From AP-15 sp963797115 (GTDB lineage Bacteria; Pseudomonadota; Alphaproteobacteria; ATCC43930; CGMCC-115725), in NCBI GenBank assembly GCA_963797115.1, contig CAWCOH010000001.1, positions 744,001 through 808,000 on the forward strand: a stretch of 64,000 nt of DNA, written 5' to 3'. A model generated the notes under the pieces. It made no database searches. It had not been told where the DNA came from and saw nothing but the letters and a program-made list of their open reading frames with translations. Made by a program: the position numbers and the translations under genes. The first letter of the stretch is position 1. Each line of letters opens with the position of its first letter. This document shows, one piece after another, positions 44,071 through 52,680 of this stretch.

Positions 44071-44943
44071 ATGTTTTCGTTCGACCTCGCGATCAATGCG
44101 GTCGTCGCCGGGCTCTTGCTCGGCGGCTTCTACGCCGCAGTGACGGTCGGCGTGACGATCTCCTTCGGCATGCTGGATATCGTCAATATTGCTCATCCGG
44201 CCTTCATCATGCTCGGATCTTTTGTCGCTTACATCGTCAATTCCAACTTCGGCGTGGATCCGATCTTGATTTCCGTCGTCATGGCGCCGGTGTTCTTCGT
44301 TATCGGAATGGGAGTCTATCAGATCTATTATTATGCCTTTGAGCAACGCGGCGAAGAATCGATCCAGGGCCTCGCATTTTTTTTCGGCCTTCTGTTTGTC
44401 GGCGAGGTCGCGTTGATTCTTGTCTTCGGGGTCGATTACCGCTTTGTCGAAGCGCCCTATATCGGCCCGAGCCTGCATTTCGGATTTGTCGACCTGCCGC
44501 TGCGGATGCTGATCCCTTTCCTGGTCTCGCTGTTGATGCTCCTCGTACTCGACGTCTTTCTTGGACGGACCTTTATCGGCCGCGCCATCCTGGCGGTGTC
44601 GCAAGACCGCCTGGCGCTGCAGCTGATGGCCGCCAATCCGAGCCGGATCAAGCGGATCGCCTTTGGCATTTCGATCGCGACAGCCTCCATAGCGGGCGCC
44701 TTGTTGATCATCATCCAGCCGGTCGAGCCATCGATCGGCCGCGACTATATCGGGCGTATATTCGCGATCTGCGTGCTCGGCGGCATGACGAGCTTTCCCG
44801 GCATGCTCGCCGGCGCGATGTTGATCGGCGTCGTCGAGAGCATTACCGCGACCTTCTACGGCCCCTCCTGGGCGCCGGCCGTGGCCTTCGGCTTTCTGCT
44901 GCTGACCCTCGCCTGGCGCCCCGCCGGTATCCTCGGCCGCTGA
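44071..44943 (+). CDS. livH: Branched-chain amino-acid-type ABC transporter permease (LivH)
   Basis: Inner-membrane permease, 290 residues with about eight TM helices. The family start FSFDLAINAVVAGLLLGGFY and the blocks LDIVNIAHPAFIMLGSFVAY, SQDRLALQLMAANPSRIKR and GRIFAICVLGGMTSFPGMLA identify it as LivH. ATG 44071 is the family start. The partner permease LivM follows, but with a 530-base gap that holds a DUF559 gene between inverted repeats; in most genomes the two permease genes are almost contiguous. The transporter may take up amino acids or aromatic acids. Confidence 0.93.
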   Translation: MFSFDLAINAVVAGLLLGGFYAAVTVGVTISFGMLDIVNIAHPAFIMLGSFVAYIVNSNFGVDPILISVVMAPVFFVIGMGVYQIYYYAFEQRGEESIQGLAFFFGLLFVGEVALILVFGVDYRFVEAPYIGPSLHFGFVDLPLRMLIPFLVSLLMLLVLDVFLGRTFIGRAILAVSQDRLALQLMAANPSRIKRIAFGISIATASIAGALLIIIQPVEPSIGRDYIGRIFAICVLGGMTSFPGMLAGAMLIGVVESITATFYGPSWAPAVAFGFLLLTLAWRPAGILGR

Positions 44944-44977
44944 GGATGTCGGTTCGCTTGGCCCTTTACTCGATTAG

Positions 44978-45463
44978 CCCCTCTCCCGCACTGCGGGAGA
45001 GGGTGGCGAGCGCAGCGAGCCGGGTGAGGGTATCCCGACATTTCATTTGCCGAGATCCGATAATTTCTTTTGATGACCAACCGAAAAGCGCGTCAATTAC
45101 GTCAGTCGTCGACCGACGCCGAGCGACGCATGTGGTCGGCGCTGCGCGATCGGCGCTTGTCGAAGTACAAGTTCAGACGGCAGCACCCAATCGGCAATTT
45201 CGTCGTAGATTTTGCCTGCACCGAATATGCACTGGTGATCGAAATCGACGGCGGTCAGCATGCGGAAAATGCCGCGGACTCTCATCGAGCGGCTTGGCTC
45301 AAGCAGCACGGTTGGCAAGTCGTTCGGTTTTGGAACAACGACGTTCTCCAAAACACCAGCGGGGTAATCGAGACGATTTTGCGGGCCCTCGAAGCTGGAT
45401 AGACCCTCACCCTCCCCGCGCTGCGCGCCAGGCCCCTCCCTCTCCCGCAATGCGGGCGAGGGG
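44978..45463 (+). mobile_element. Inverted-repeat-bounded DUF559 cassette in the liv operon
   Basis: The left repeat (44978-45030) and the complement of the right repeat (45404-45463) align: the first 26 bases, a hairpin CTCCCGCA-TGCGGGAG plus AGGG, differ at two positions, and both end in GGGTGAGGG. Between them is one gene, DUF559, whose stop is only one base from the right repeat. The unit is about 490 bases and interrupts the livH-livM junction. It has the form of a REP/MITE-like mobile unit. I know of no established description, so mobility is an inference. Confidence 0.6.
45073..45402 (+). CDS. DUF559 (Vsr-like endonuclease fold) protein
   Basis: A 109-residue protein of the DUF559 family, related to very-short-patch-repair (PD-(D/E)xK-type) endonucleases. 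It reads AERRMWSALRDRRLSKYKFR, RQHPIGNFVVDFACTEYALV, IEIDGGQHA and GWQVVRFWNNDVLQNTSGVI; the acidic residues in VVDF and EIDGGQH fit a nuclease active site. ATG 45073 is preferred over TTG 45070. It lies in the same direction as the liv operon, flanked by inverted repeats. Biochemical function is unknown; a DNA nicking role is an inference from the fold. Confidence 0.85.
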   Translation: MTNRKARQLRQSSTDAERRMWSALRDRRLSKYKFRRQHPIGNFVVDFACTEYALVIEIDGGQHAENAADSHRAAWLKQHGWQVVRFWNNDVLQNTSGVIETILRALEAG

Positions 45464-45474
45464 TTGAGGTGGCG

Positions 45475-46422
45475 ATGGGCGCCGCGAGGTTCTGGCTCAC
45501 CTCTTTCATCGTCGCCGCCGCGGTCCTGCTGCTGACGCGCTGGCTGTTTGCCAACGAGTATTTCTTCTTCGCCGGCTACGTCGTGCTGCAATATATCGTG
45601 CTGGCGACGGCCTGGAATATTCTCGGCGGCTATACCGGCTACGTGAATTTCGGGGTCGGTGCATTTTTTGCCGTCGGCGCCTACAGCTCGGTCGTGCTCC
45701 ACAAGCTCACCACGCTGCCGCTGCCGCTAATGATCCTGGTCGGCGGCGTCATGTCCGGGATCTTGGGCTTCGGGATGGGTTATCTGACCTTGCGGCTGAA
45801 GGGCGTCTTCTTTGCGATCGCCACCTTGGCATTTGCGATCGTGGCCCAGACCTTTATCGTCAACTGGGATTTTGTCGGGGGCTCGCGCGGCATCTACGTC
45901 ATTCGGCCGCAGCAATCGCCGATCTATGGCAGCTACATCCAATACCTCTATTCGCTGATGCTGGCCCTGACCTGGATCGCGGTGGCGACTGCTCGAACGA
46001 TCGAGCGCTCGACGCTCGGCCTTGGCTTCAACGCGATCCGCGACGACGAGCAGGCGGCCGAGGCCGGGGGGGTGCCGACATTAAGGCTCAAGCTGATCTC
46101 GACGACGTTGAGCGGTGCGCTGATGGGCATGTCCGGTGCACCTCTTCCTTATTATGTCACCTATCTCGACCCGACCTCGGCCTTCAATCTTTCCTATGCC
46201 GTCAACAGTGTGGCGATGCCGTTGATCGGCGGCATGACCAGCTGGGTCGGGCCGATAATCGGTGCGGTGTTGCTCGGCACTATCCAGCAGCTGGCGACTG
46301 TCACGATCTCTTCCGCACTCAATCTGCTGATCGTCGGCGTGCTGTTGATCCTCTTTGTCGTCATCGCGCCCAATGGGATCGTCGGGCTGGTGCAAAGCCG
46401 GCGGCGCGCGAGGGTCCAGTGA
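45475..46422 (+). CDS. livM: Branched-chain amino-acid-type ABC transporter permease (LivM)
   Basis: Second permease subunit, 315 residues, about ten TM helices. Family blocks are YIVLATAWNILGGYTGYVNF, GVGAFFAVGAYSSVVL, GLGFNAIRDDEQAAEAGGVP (the cytoplasmic EAA-like loop) and GMTSWVGPIIGAVLLGTIQQ. ATG 45475 is chosen with GAGG five bases upstream; GTG 45469 is an alternative. The ribosome-binding region lies directly after the right repeat of the DUF559 cassette. The stop overlaps the livG start. Confidence 0.92.
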   Translation: MGAARFWLTSFIVAAAVLLLTRWLFANEYFFFAGYVVLQYIVLATAWNILGGYTGYVNFGVGAFFAVGAYSSVVLHKLTTLPLPLMILVGGVMSGILGFGMGYLTLRLKGVFFAIATLAFAIVAQTFIVNWDFVGGSRGIYVIRPQQSPIYGSYIQYLYSLMLALTWIAVATARTIERSTLGLGFNAIRDDEQAAEAGGVPTLRLKLISTTLSGALMGMSGAPLPYYVTYLDPTSAFNLSYAVNSVAMPLIGGMTSWVGPIIGAVLLGTIQQLATVTISSALNLLIVGVLLILFVVIAPNGIVGLVQSRRRARVQ

Positions 46423-47159
46423 TGGCCCAGCCGATCCTCGAAGTCAGTGGACTAGGCAAACGCTTTGGCGGGTTCGTGGCACTCGAAGGCATCGACATCG
46501 GGGTCGAGACCGGCGAGCGGCTTGGCCTCATCGGACCCAACGGCTCGGGCAAGAGCACGCTGGTCAACTGCCTCTGCGGTGCGTTGCACCACGACAGCGG
46601 CGGCATTCTCTTCGACGGGCGCCCGATCGACGGCCTGCCGGCGTACCAGCGCACGCGGTTGGGGCTGGCCCGCAGCTTTCAGCTGCCCAAGCCGTTTCGC
46701 AGCCTCTCGCTCCTCGACAATCTGCGCATCCCGCTGCTCTACACGGTCAATGCCCGGCACGGCGCGAGGCTTTCGACTGCCGCGATCGGCGAGCGCTGCC
46801 AGGCCCTCCTGGCCGATGTCGGGCTCGCCGACAAGGCACAACGCCTGCCGCGCGACCTGACGCAGGTCGAAATGCGCAAACTCGAGCTGGCCCGCGCGGT
46901 CGCGAGCGCCCCGCGGCTGCTGTTCGCCGACGAGGCGATGGCCGGTCTCTCGCCGTCCGAGATCGAAGAAATCCTCGCCGTGCTGTTCCGCCTCAATGAG
47001 CAGGGCATCACGATCGTGCTGATCGAGCACATCATGCGCGCGGTGATGAGCTTTTCGACGCGGCTCGTCGTGCTGGTCGCCGGCCAGAAGATCGCCGACG
47101 GGGCGCCGCAGGAGGCGATCCGCAACCCGGAAGTCGAAAGGGCCTATCTTGGCGAGTAG
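46422..47159 (+). CDS. livG: ABC transporter ATP-binding protein (LivG)
   Basis: Cytoplasmic ATPase of the liv system, 245 residues. Walker A is GPNGSGKST, the Walker B and switch part is RLLFADEAMAGLSPSEIEEI and the H-loop is VLIEHIMR. The signature (C-loop) is LTQVEMRKLELARA in place of LSxGQ, a variant found in LivG proteins of this branch. ATG 46422 overlaps the livM stop (TGATG), and the end overlaps livF by eleven bases, so the operon is tightly coupled. Confidence 0.93.
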   Translation: MAQPILEVSGLGKRFGGFVALEGIDIGVETGERLGLIGPNGSGKSTLVNCLCGALHHDSGGILFDGRPIDGLPAYQRTRLGLARSFQLPKPFRSLSLLDNLRIPLLYTVNARHGARLSTAAIGERCQALLADVGLADKAQRLPRDLTQVEMRKLELARAVASAPRLLFADEAMAGLSPSEIEEILAVLFRLNEQGITIVLIEHIMRAVMSFSTRLVVLVAGQKIADGAPQEAIRNPEVERAYLGE

Positions 47160-47880
47160 CCTCACCCTCATCGGCATCGACGCCGGCTACGGCTCGGTGC
47201 GAGTGCTCGAAGACGTCACCCTGTCGGTGGCGCCCGGCGAGACGGTGGTGCTGCTCGGCACCAACGGCAACGGCAAGAGCACCTTGATGAAGTGTGTCAT
47301 GGGGATGCTGTCGCCGGCGGCCGGGAGCATTTTCGCCGAAATCGACGGCGAGTCATTCGACTTGGTCGGCCGCGCCACCGAGGAGATCGTCGATCTCGGG
47401 ATCACCTTGGTACCCGAGGGACGGCGCCTCTTCCCCAAGCTGACGGTCGAGGAAAACCTGCTGTTGGGCGCCTTCCGCGCGCTCGCCCGGGCGGAGATCG
47501 CGCGCAATCTCGACATGTCGTACGAGACCTTCCCGGTATTGCGCGAGCGTCGGCGGCAACTGGCTGGCAGCCTCAGCGGCGGCGAGCAGCAGATGCTGGC
47601 CCTGGCCCGCGCGCTGATGTCGGCGCCCAAGATCCTGTTGATCGACGAGCCCTCGGTCGGCCTGGCACCGGTTCTCGTCAAGCGCACGATCGAAAAGATC
47701 AAGGAGCTGAAGGAGCGCTACCAGCTGACCGTGCTAATGGCCGAGCAGAACTTCAACCAGGCCGTGCGCATCGCCGACCGCGGCTATGTCATCGTCCACG
47801 GCAAGATCGCCTTCGAAGGCGGCTCGGCCGAGGAGCTCAACAACAACGAGTTGGTGCGCAAATTCTACTTGGGATTGTAA
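47149..47880 (+). CDS. livF: ABC transporter ATP-binding protein (LivF)
   Basis: Second ATPase of the system, 243 residues. Walker A is GTNGNGKST, the signature is SLSGGEQQMLALARALMS, and Walker B is ILLIDEPSVGLAP. The start is TTG 47149 inside the end of livG, giving MASSLTLIGIDAGYGSVRVL; no better start is present downstream. With LivG, LivH and LivM it forms the transport core. Confidence 0.92.
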   Translation: MASSLTLIGIDAGYGSVRVLEDVTLSVAPGETVVLLGTNGNGKSTLMKCVMGMLSPAAGSIFAEIDGESFDLVGRATEEIVDLGITLVPEGRRLFPKLTVEENLLLGAFRALARAEIARNLDMSYETFPVLRERRRQLAGSLSGGEQQMLALARALMSAPKILLIDEPSVGLAPVLVKRTIEKIKELKERYQLTVLMAEQNFNQAVRIADRGYVIVHGKIAFEGGSAEELNNNELVRKFYLGL

Positions 47881-47972
47881 TAAAACTCCGACATTGGAAA
47901 CGCTTTGCCGCGGGTGAGCGTTTTCGTACCTAGCCGGATAAGATAATCGATCTCGAATCGGGAGGAGAGAAA

Positions 47973-49241
47973 ATGGCGAGGCGGCGCAAAAGCATAACCT
48001 TGCTGCAGAGCCTTTTTGCCGGGCTCGCACTCGGCGCAGTGATCACCGCTCCTGCGCCAGCTGCCGAGCCGATCAAGATCGGCTTCGGTATGGGTTTGAC
48101 CGGCGGTCTTGCCGCGAGCGGCAAGGCGGCACTGCTGGCAATGAAGATCTGGGAGGAGGATACTAACGCCGAAGGCGGGCTGTTGGGCCGACCGGTCAAG
48201 CTCGTCTATTACGACGATCAGAGCAACCCGGCCACAGTGCCGGGGATCTTCACGAAATTGCTCGACGTCGACAGGGTCGATCTGGTGGTCGGCGACTACG
48301 GCACCAATCTGCTGGCGCCGGCGATGCCGGTCGTCATCCAGCACAACATGACGTTCCTCGGGCTGTTTGGGCTCAACGTCAATCACGAGTTCCACTACCC
48401 GAAATACTTCTCGATGGTGCCGACCGGCGGACCCCACCCGGAGCAGAGCTTCTCGAAGGGCTTTTTCGAGATGGCGGCGGCCATGAAGCCGGAGCCGAAA
48501 ACTCTCGCCATCATTGCCGCCGACGCCGAGTTTGCCCGCAACGCTGCCGATGGGGCGCGCGCCAACGCCAAGGCGGCGGGGCTCCAAATCGTCTACGACA
48601 AGACCTATCCGCCGACCACGGCCGATTACGGCCCGATCGTGCGGGCGATCGACGCGACCCACCCCGAGGTCGTGTTCAGCGCTTCATACCCGCCCGATTC
48701 GGTCGGCATGGTGCGCGCCGCGAACGAGGTCGGCCTCAAGAGCAAGTTGTTCGGCGGCGGCCTCGTCGGGCTGCAATACGCCTCGATCAAGACGCAGCTC
48801 GGGCCACAGCTCAACGGCATCGTCAACTACGATTTCTGGGAGCCAGCGAAGACCCTGCAGTTCCCCGGCGTCCTCGACTTTCTGAAGAAATATCAGGCGA
48901 GGGCGGCGAGCGAAGGAGTCGACCCGCTGGGCTATTACCTGCCGCCCTTTGCCTACGCCAATCTTCAGGTGCTCGCCGAGGCGGTCGCCGTAACCAAGAG
49001 CCTCGATCAGGACAAGCTCGCCGATCACCTGCGCCAGGCCACGTTCAAGACGGTCGTCGGCGACGTCAAGTTCGGTCCAAATGGCGAGTGGGCCGAGCCC
49101 CGGGTTCTGGAGATCCAATTCCACGACATCACCGGCAACGGCCTCGATCAATTCAGGGACGACAGCAAGCAGACGATCCTGTGGCCGGCGCAATACAAGA
49201 CGGGCGAGATGACCTACCCCTACACCGAGGCCAGGAAATAG
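47973..49241 (+). CDS. ABC transporter substrate-binding protein (Leu/Ile/Val-binding type)
   Basis: Periplasmic binding protein of the livHMGF system, 422 residues. The signal peptide is about residues 1-31 (SLFAGLALGAVITAPAPA, cut before AEPIKIG). The type 1 periplasmic fold is visible in KIGFGMGLTGGLAASGKAA, VYYDDQSNPATVPGIF-like text in LVYYDDQSNPATVPGIFTK and IIAADAEFARNAADGARANA. The ligand may be an amino acid, an amide or an aromatic acid; sequence alone does not settle this. It lies 92 bases after livF with GGGAGGAGA before its ATG. Confidence 0.9.
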   Translation: MARRRKSITLLQSLFAGLALGAVITAPAPAAEPIKIGFGMGLTGGLAASGKAALLAMKIWEEDTNAEGGLLGRPVKLVYYDDQSNPATVPGIFTKLLDVDRVDLVVGDYGTNLLAPAMPVVIQHNMTFLGLFGLNVNHEFHYPKYFSMVPTGGPHPEQSFSKGFFEMAAAMKPEPKTLAIIAADAEFARNAADGARANAKAAGLQIVYDKTYPPTTADYGPIVRAIDATHPEVVFSASYPPDSVGMVRAANEVGLKSKLFGGGLVGLQYASIKTQLGPQLNGIVNYDFWEPAKTLQFPGVLDFLKKYQARAASEGVDPLGYYLPPFAYANLQVLAEAVAVTKSLDQDKLADHLRQATFKTVVGDVKFGPNGEWAEPRVLEIQFHDITGNGLDQFRDDSKQTILWPAQYKTGEMTYPYTEARK

Positions 49242-49320
49242 CTGGCGAGCCCTTGCGCGCGCGGCTCGACCCTGAACGGGCGGCCGGTGTAGCCTCGCGG
49301 CCAGTGAAGGAGGCGGCATC

Positions 49321-51642
49321 ATGCGCTTCGGCATCGGACAACCCGTCACGCGCAAGGAGGATGTCAGGTTCCTGACCGGGCGCGGGCGCTATGTCGCAGA
49401 CATCGATCTCGTTCGCCAAGCGCATGCGGTGTTTATCTTTTCGTCGCACGCCCACGCGCAGATCCGCAGCATAGACAAGGCCGCGGCGGAGCGAATGCCC
49501 GGCGTGTTCGCCGTCCTCACCGGGGAGGAATGGGCGGCGGACGGCCTCGGCACGCTCGACCCGGAGATGATGGTCGAGGATATGGGCGGGCCCAAGGGCT
49601 ACCGCACTCAGCGCCCGCCATTGGCGCGGGGTCGCGTGCGCTACGTCGGCGAGCGGGTCGCTGTGGTGATCGCCGAGACGGAAGCGCAGGCGCGCGACGC
49701 GGCGGATCACGTCGCGATCGAGTACGACGTGCTGGGAGCCACCGTGCGGCTCAACGACGCGGTCCAGCCGGAGGCGCCGCTGCTCCATGACGGAGCCGCC
49801 AATAACACCTCCTTCACAATGCGCACCGGCAATGCCGACGCGGTGGATCCTGCCTTCGCCAGGGCGCGCCACATCACCAGATTGTCACTCCGCAATAACC
49901 GCCTGACCGCCGTCACGATGGAGCCGCGCGGCTGCATCGGCGAATACGATCCAGGCGCCCGCCGCTACACGCTCTACACCAGCGCGCAGGCTGTGCATCG
50001 CGTCCGCCAGGTCCTGGCCGAGAACATCCTGCATGTGCCGGAAAACCGTATCCGCGTGGTTGCCCGCGATGTCGGCGGCGGCTTTGGCATGAAGGGTGGG
50101 GCCTATCCGGAGGAAGCGGTCGTCGTCTGGGCCGCCCGCCGCGTCGGTCGCCCCGTCAAATGGATCCCGTCGCGTTCCGAGGCATTGCTTGGCGACTACC
50201 AGGCGCGCGACCAGAATGTCAGCGCCGAGCTGGCGCTCGACGCCGACGGTCGGTTCCTCGCACTGCGCTGGACGGGCTTGCACAATGTCGGCGCCTACAT
50301 CGAAGGTGCGGGGTGCATACCGATCCTGCTGTCGCTGCAGCTCGCCCCCAACGCCTATGACCTCCCGGCTGTCGCAGTGACGAGCAGCCTGGTCTTCACC
50401 AACACCGCGCCGACCGTGCCCTATCGCGGCGCCGGCCGCCCGGAGGCCGTCTACATCATCGAGCGGCTCGTCGATCAGGCGGCGCGCGAGATGCGCATCG
50501 ATCCGGTGGAGCTGCGTAAGAAGAACCTCATCCGGTCCGACGCCTTCCCCTACCAAACCCGCACAGGCTGGACCTACGACACCGGGGATTACGCCGCGGC
50601 GATGGCCAAGTGCCAGGCCTTGGCAGACTGGGACGGCTATGCCGCGCGCTGCGCTGCGAGTGCCGCGGCAGGCAAATGCCGCGGCCGCGGCATCGTCTAC
50701 TACGTCGAGAACACCGGCGTCTTCAACGAGCGCATGGAATTGCGCTTCGACCCCAGTGGCGAATTGACGATCGTCGCCGGCACCTTGTCGCATGGCCAGG
50801 GGCACGAGACCACTTACGCGCAGATGGTCGCCGACTGGCTCGGCATGCCCCCAGACAAAATCCATCTCTTGCAGGCCGACACCGACGAAGTCGCCATTGG
50901 CCGCGGTACCTACGCCTCGCGCAGCATGATGATCGGCGGCAGTGCGCTGCGCGCCGCCGCCGACGAAGTGATCGAGCGCGGCAAGCGCCTGGCCGCGCAT
51001 TTCATGGAGGCCGACGCCATCGACATCGCCTTTGCCGACGGTGCCTTCACGATCGCCGGCACCGACCGCTCGATGACGATCACGCAGGTGGCGCAGAGGT
51101 CGTTCATGCTGATGGGCCTGCCGTCGGAGCTCGGAGTCGGGCTGCAGGGTGCGGGGGCATTTTCGCCGGAGCTGTCGAGCTTTGCCAACGGCTGCCACAT
51201 CTGCGAGGTCGAGGTCGACCCCGAGACTGGCGAGGTAGCCGTCGACCGCTATGCGGCGGTCGACGACATCGGCACCGTGATCAATCCGCTGCTGGCCAAG
51301 GGACAAATCCAGGGCGGCATCGCCCAGGGCGCCGGCCAGGCGCTCTGCGAGGACATCGTCTACGACCGCGATAGTGGCCAGCTGTTGACCGGCACCCTGA
51401 TGGATTACTCCATTCCGCGCACCGACACGCTGCCGTCGATCGATGTCGATTTCAGCCCAGTGCCGAGCACGACGAACCCGCTCGGCGTCAAAGGTGTGGG
51501 CGAAGGCGGAACGATCGCGGCCACCCCGGCGGTAATGAACGCGATCCTCGACGCCCTCGCCCCGCTCGGCGTCACCGATATTCCAATGCCCGCCACCCCC
51601 GAACGCGTCTGGCGCGCGATGCGCGAGCACGCAAAGGGATAG
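49321..51642 (+). CDS. Molybdopterin hydroxylase large subunit (form II CoxL / xanthine-dehydrogenase family), orphan
   Basis: Large, molybdenum-cofactor-binding subunit of 773 residues. It reads GQPVTRKEDVRFLTGRGRYV at the start, VARDVGGGFGMKGGAYPEE for the cofactor loop, TVPYRGAGRPEAVYIIERL for the active-site loop and GVKGVGEGGTIAATPAVMNA with the catalytic Glu. The RGAGR loop places it with form II CoxL-like enzymes, not true CO dehydrogenases. Such enzymes hydroxylate aldehydes or N-heterocycles. The usual FAD (CoxM) and 2Fe-2S (CoxS) subunits are not encoded next to it, which is unusual. It follows the transporter by 80 bases on the same strand, possibly linked to the same substrate. 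Confidence 0.88.
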   Translation: MRFGIGQPVTRKEDVRFLTGRGRYVADIDLVRQAHAVFIFSSHAHAQIRSIDKAAAERMPGVFAVLTGEEWAADGLGTLDPEMMVEDMGGPKGYRTQRPPLARGRVRYVGERVAVVIAETEAQARDAADHVAIEYDVLGATVRLNDAVQPEAPLLHDGAANNTSFTMRTGNADAVDPAFARARHITRLSLRNNRLTAVTMEPRGCIGEYDPGARRYTLYTSAQAVHRVRQVLAENILHVPENRIRVVARDVGGGFGMKGGAYPEEAVVVWAARRVGRPVKWIPSRSEALLGDYQARDQNVSAELALDADGRFLALRWTGLHNVGAYIEGAGCIPILLSLQLAPNAYDLPAVAVTSSLVFTNTAPTVPYRGAGRPEAVYIIERLVDQAAREMRIDPVELRKKNLIRSDAFPYQTRTGWTYDTGDYAAAMAKCQALADWDGYAARCAASAAAGKCRGRGIVYYVENTGVFNERMELRFDPSGELTIVAGTLSHGQGHETTYAQMVADWLGMPPDKIHLLQADTDEVAIGRGTYASRSMMIGGSALRAAADEVIERGKRLAAHFMEADAIDIAFADGAFTIAGTDRSMTITQVAQRSFMLMGLPSELGVGLQGAGAFSPELSSFANGCHICEVEVDPETGEVAVDRYAAVDDIGTVINPLLAKGQIQGGIAQGAGQALCEDIVYDRDSGQLLTGTLMDYSIPRTDTLPSIDVDFSPVPSTTNPLGVKGVGEGGTIAATPAVMNAILDALAPLGVTDIPMPATPERVWRAMREHAKG

Positions 51643-51670
51643 CTCCGCTGCGCTGAAGGAGGAAGCCGCG

Positions 51671-52414
51671 ATGCCAGACTTCCTGGGATATCGGGCCAAG
51701 ATCGGTATTGTCGTTCCATCGACAAACACGACAATGGAACCCGAGATGCATTCGATGGCGCCGCCAGGCGTTACTTTTCACACTGCGCGCTTATATCTGG
51801 CGCAATCGTCAATTCGCTCGGCGGAAGAAGCCCAAAAAGCGGCCGCGGCTTTCCAAAGCGCACTTGAGAGTGCCATCCGCGACGTTATGACCGCCGAGGT
51901 GGACCACCTGATGATCGGGGTTTCAGCCTTGTCCTTTATGGGCGGTGTGGCTGGCGGCGAGCGTTTCGAGGAGAGCCTAAAGAAGATCACGGGCGTCCCC
52001 TTTACGACAGCATCGGCAGCGGCTGCGGCCGCGCTTCGTCTCTACGGGGTCAAACGGATCGGAATTCTGTCGCCGCACCCCGCAATGTTCGACGAGCACT
52101 ACAGTCGATTTTTCGTCGAATCGGGATACGAGGTAGCCAAGCTGCACCGCATCGACTGCCCGACAACGCTTGCGATCGCAATGGTCGATGAGGGGACCAT
52201 TCGGGCGGCCATGCAGGATCTGGTCGAGGCCGGCAGTGAAGCCGTCGTCCAGGTGGGAACCGATCTCGTCACGACGCGTCTCGCCGAGGAAGCCGAACGT
52301 TGGCTCGTTAGGCCGGTTCTTGCCGTTAATGCCGTCATGCTCTGGCACGCACTGCGAGCTCTCTCGATCGAGGACCGGCTGCCGGGCTTCGGGTCGATCT
52401 TACGTTTGCACTGA
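51671..52414 (+). CDS. Asp/Glu racemase superfamily protein (maleate isomerase/arylmalonate decarboxylase-like)
   Basis: A 247-residue protein with the fold of maleate cis-trans isomerases: MPDFLGYRAKIGIVVPSTNT, then LMIGVSALSFMGG, RLYGVKRIGILSPHPAMFDE and AVVQVGTDLVTTRLAEEAER. In characterised isomerases a Cys is present in each half of the site; here the corresponding positions read MIGVSALSF and VQVGTDLV, without Cys. So the reaction is probably different, for instance a decarboxylation. A strong GAAGGAGG precedes the ATG, and it lies 28 bases after the molybdenum hydroxylase gene, suggesting one operon. Confidence 0.78.
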   Translation: MPDFLGYRAKIGIVVPSTNTTMEPEMHSMAPPGVTFHTARLYLAQSSIRSAEEAQKAAAAFQSALESAIRDVMTAEVDHLMIGVSALSFMGGVAGGERFEESLKKITGVPFTTASAAAAAALRLYGVKRIGILSPHPAMFDEHYSRFFVESGYEVAKLHRIDCPTTLAIAMVDEGTIRAAMQDLVEAGSEAVVQVGTDLVTTRLAEEAERWLVRPVLAVNAVMLWHALRALSIEDRLPGFGSILRLH

Positions 52415-52501
52415 GCGCCCATTGCCGTGTGTGGCCCGGGCCATTTCGGCCAGACGCCCCTTCCACCGTTATCTTACTGAAGCTGTGCGGCGGATCGGCG
52501 T

Positions 52502-52674
52502 TCAGCTCGCCGAAGCCTGCTCGAACGAGATCCGCAGCCAAAAACCGTTGACGCGGCGGGCCGTTCGAGCGTGCGCTTCGACGGCTTCACCCTGCCGCTT
52601 TCGAGGCGTGCGATCACTGCCTGCGTCGTATGCATGCGCTCGGCCAGCCGCTCTTGAGTGAGACCGCCACAATC
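52502..52674 (-). pseudogene. Remnant of an XRE-family helix-turn-helix regulator
   Basis: The complement reads GGLTQERLAERMHTTQAVIA and RLESGRVKPSKRTLER, a clear lambda-repressor-type HTH. After a one-base shift it continues NGFWLRISFEQASAS and stops at 52502. The N-terminal start is missing. It lies just behind the PemK-like toxin gene on the same strand, possibly a former third member or a separate antitoxin. Confidence 0.6.
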
Positions 52675-52680
52675 CTCCCC

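Noticed and set aside
44978..45463. CRISPR array
   Set aside because: Only two repeat units in opposite orientation around a gene; no spacers and no cas genes in the window.
49885..51729. 614-codon minus-strand frame antisense to the molybdenum hydroxylase gene
   Set aside because: No domain, and the plus-strand gene carries the complete cofactor motifs.
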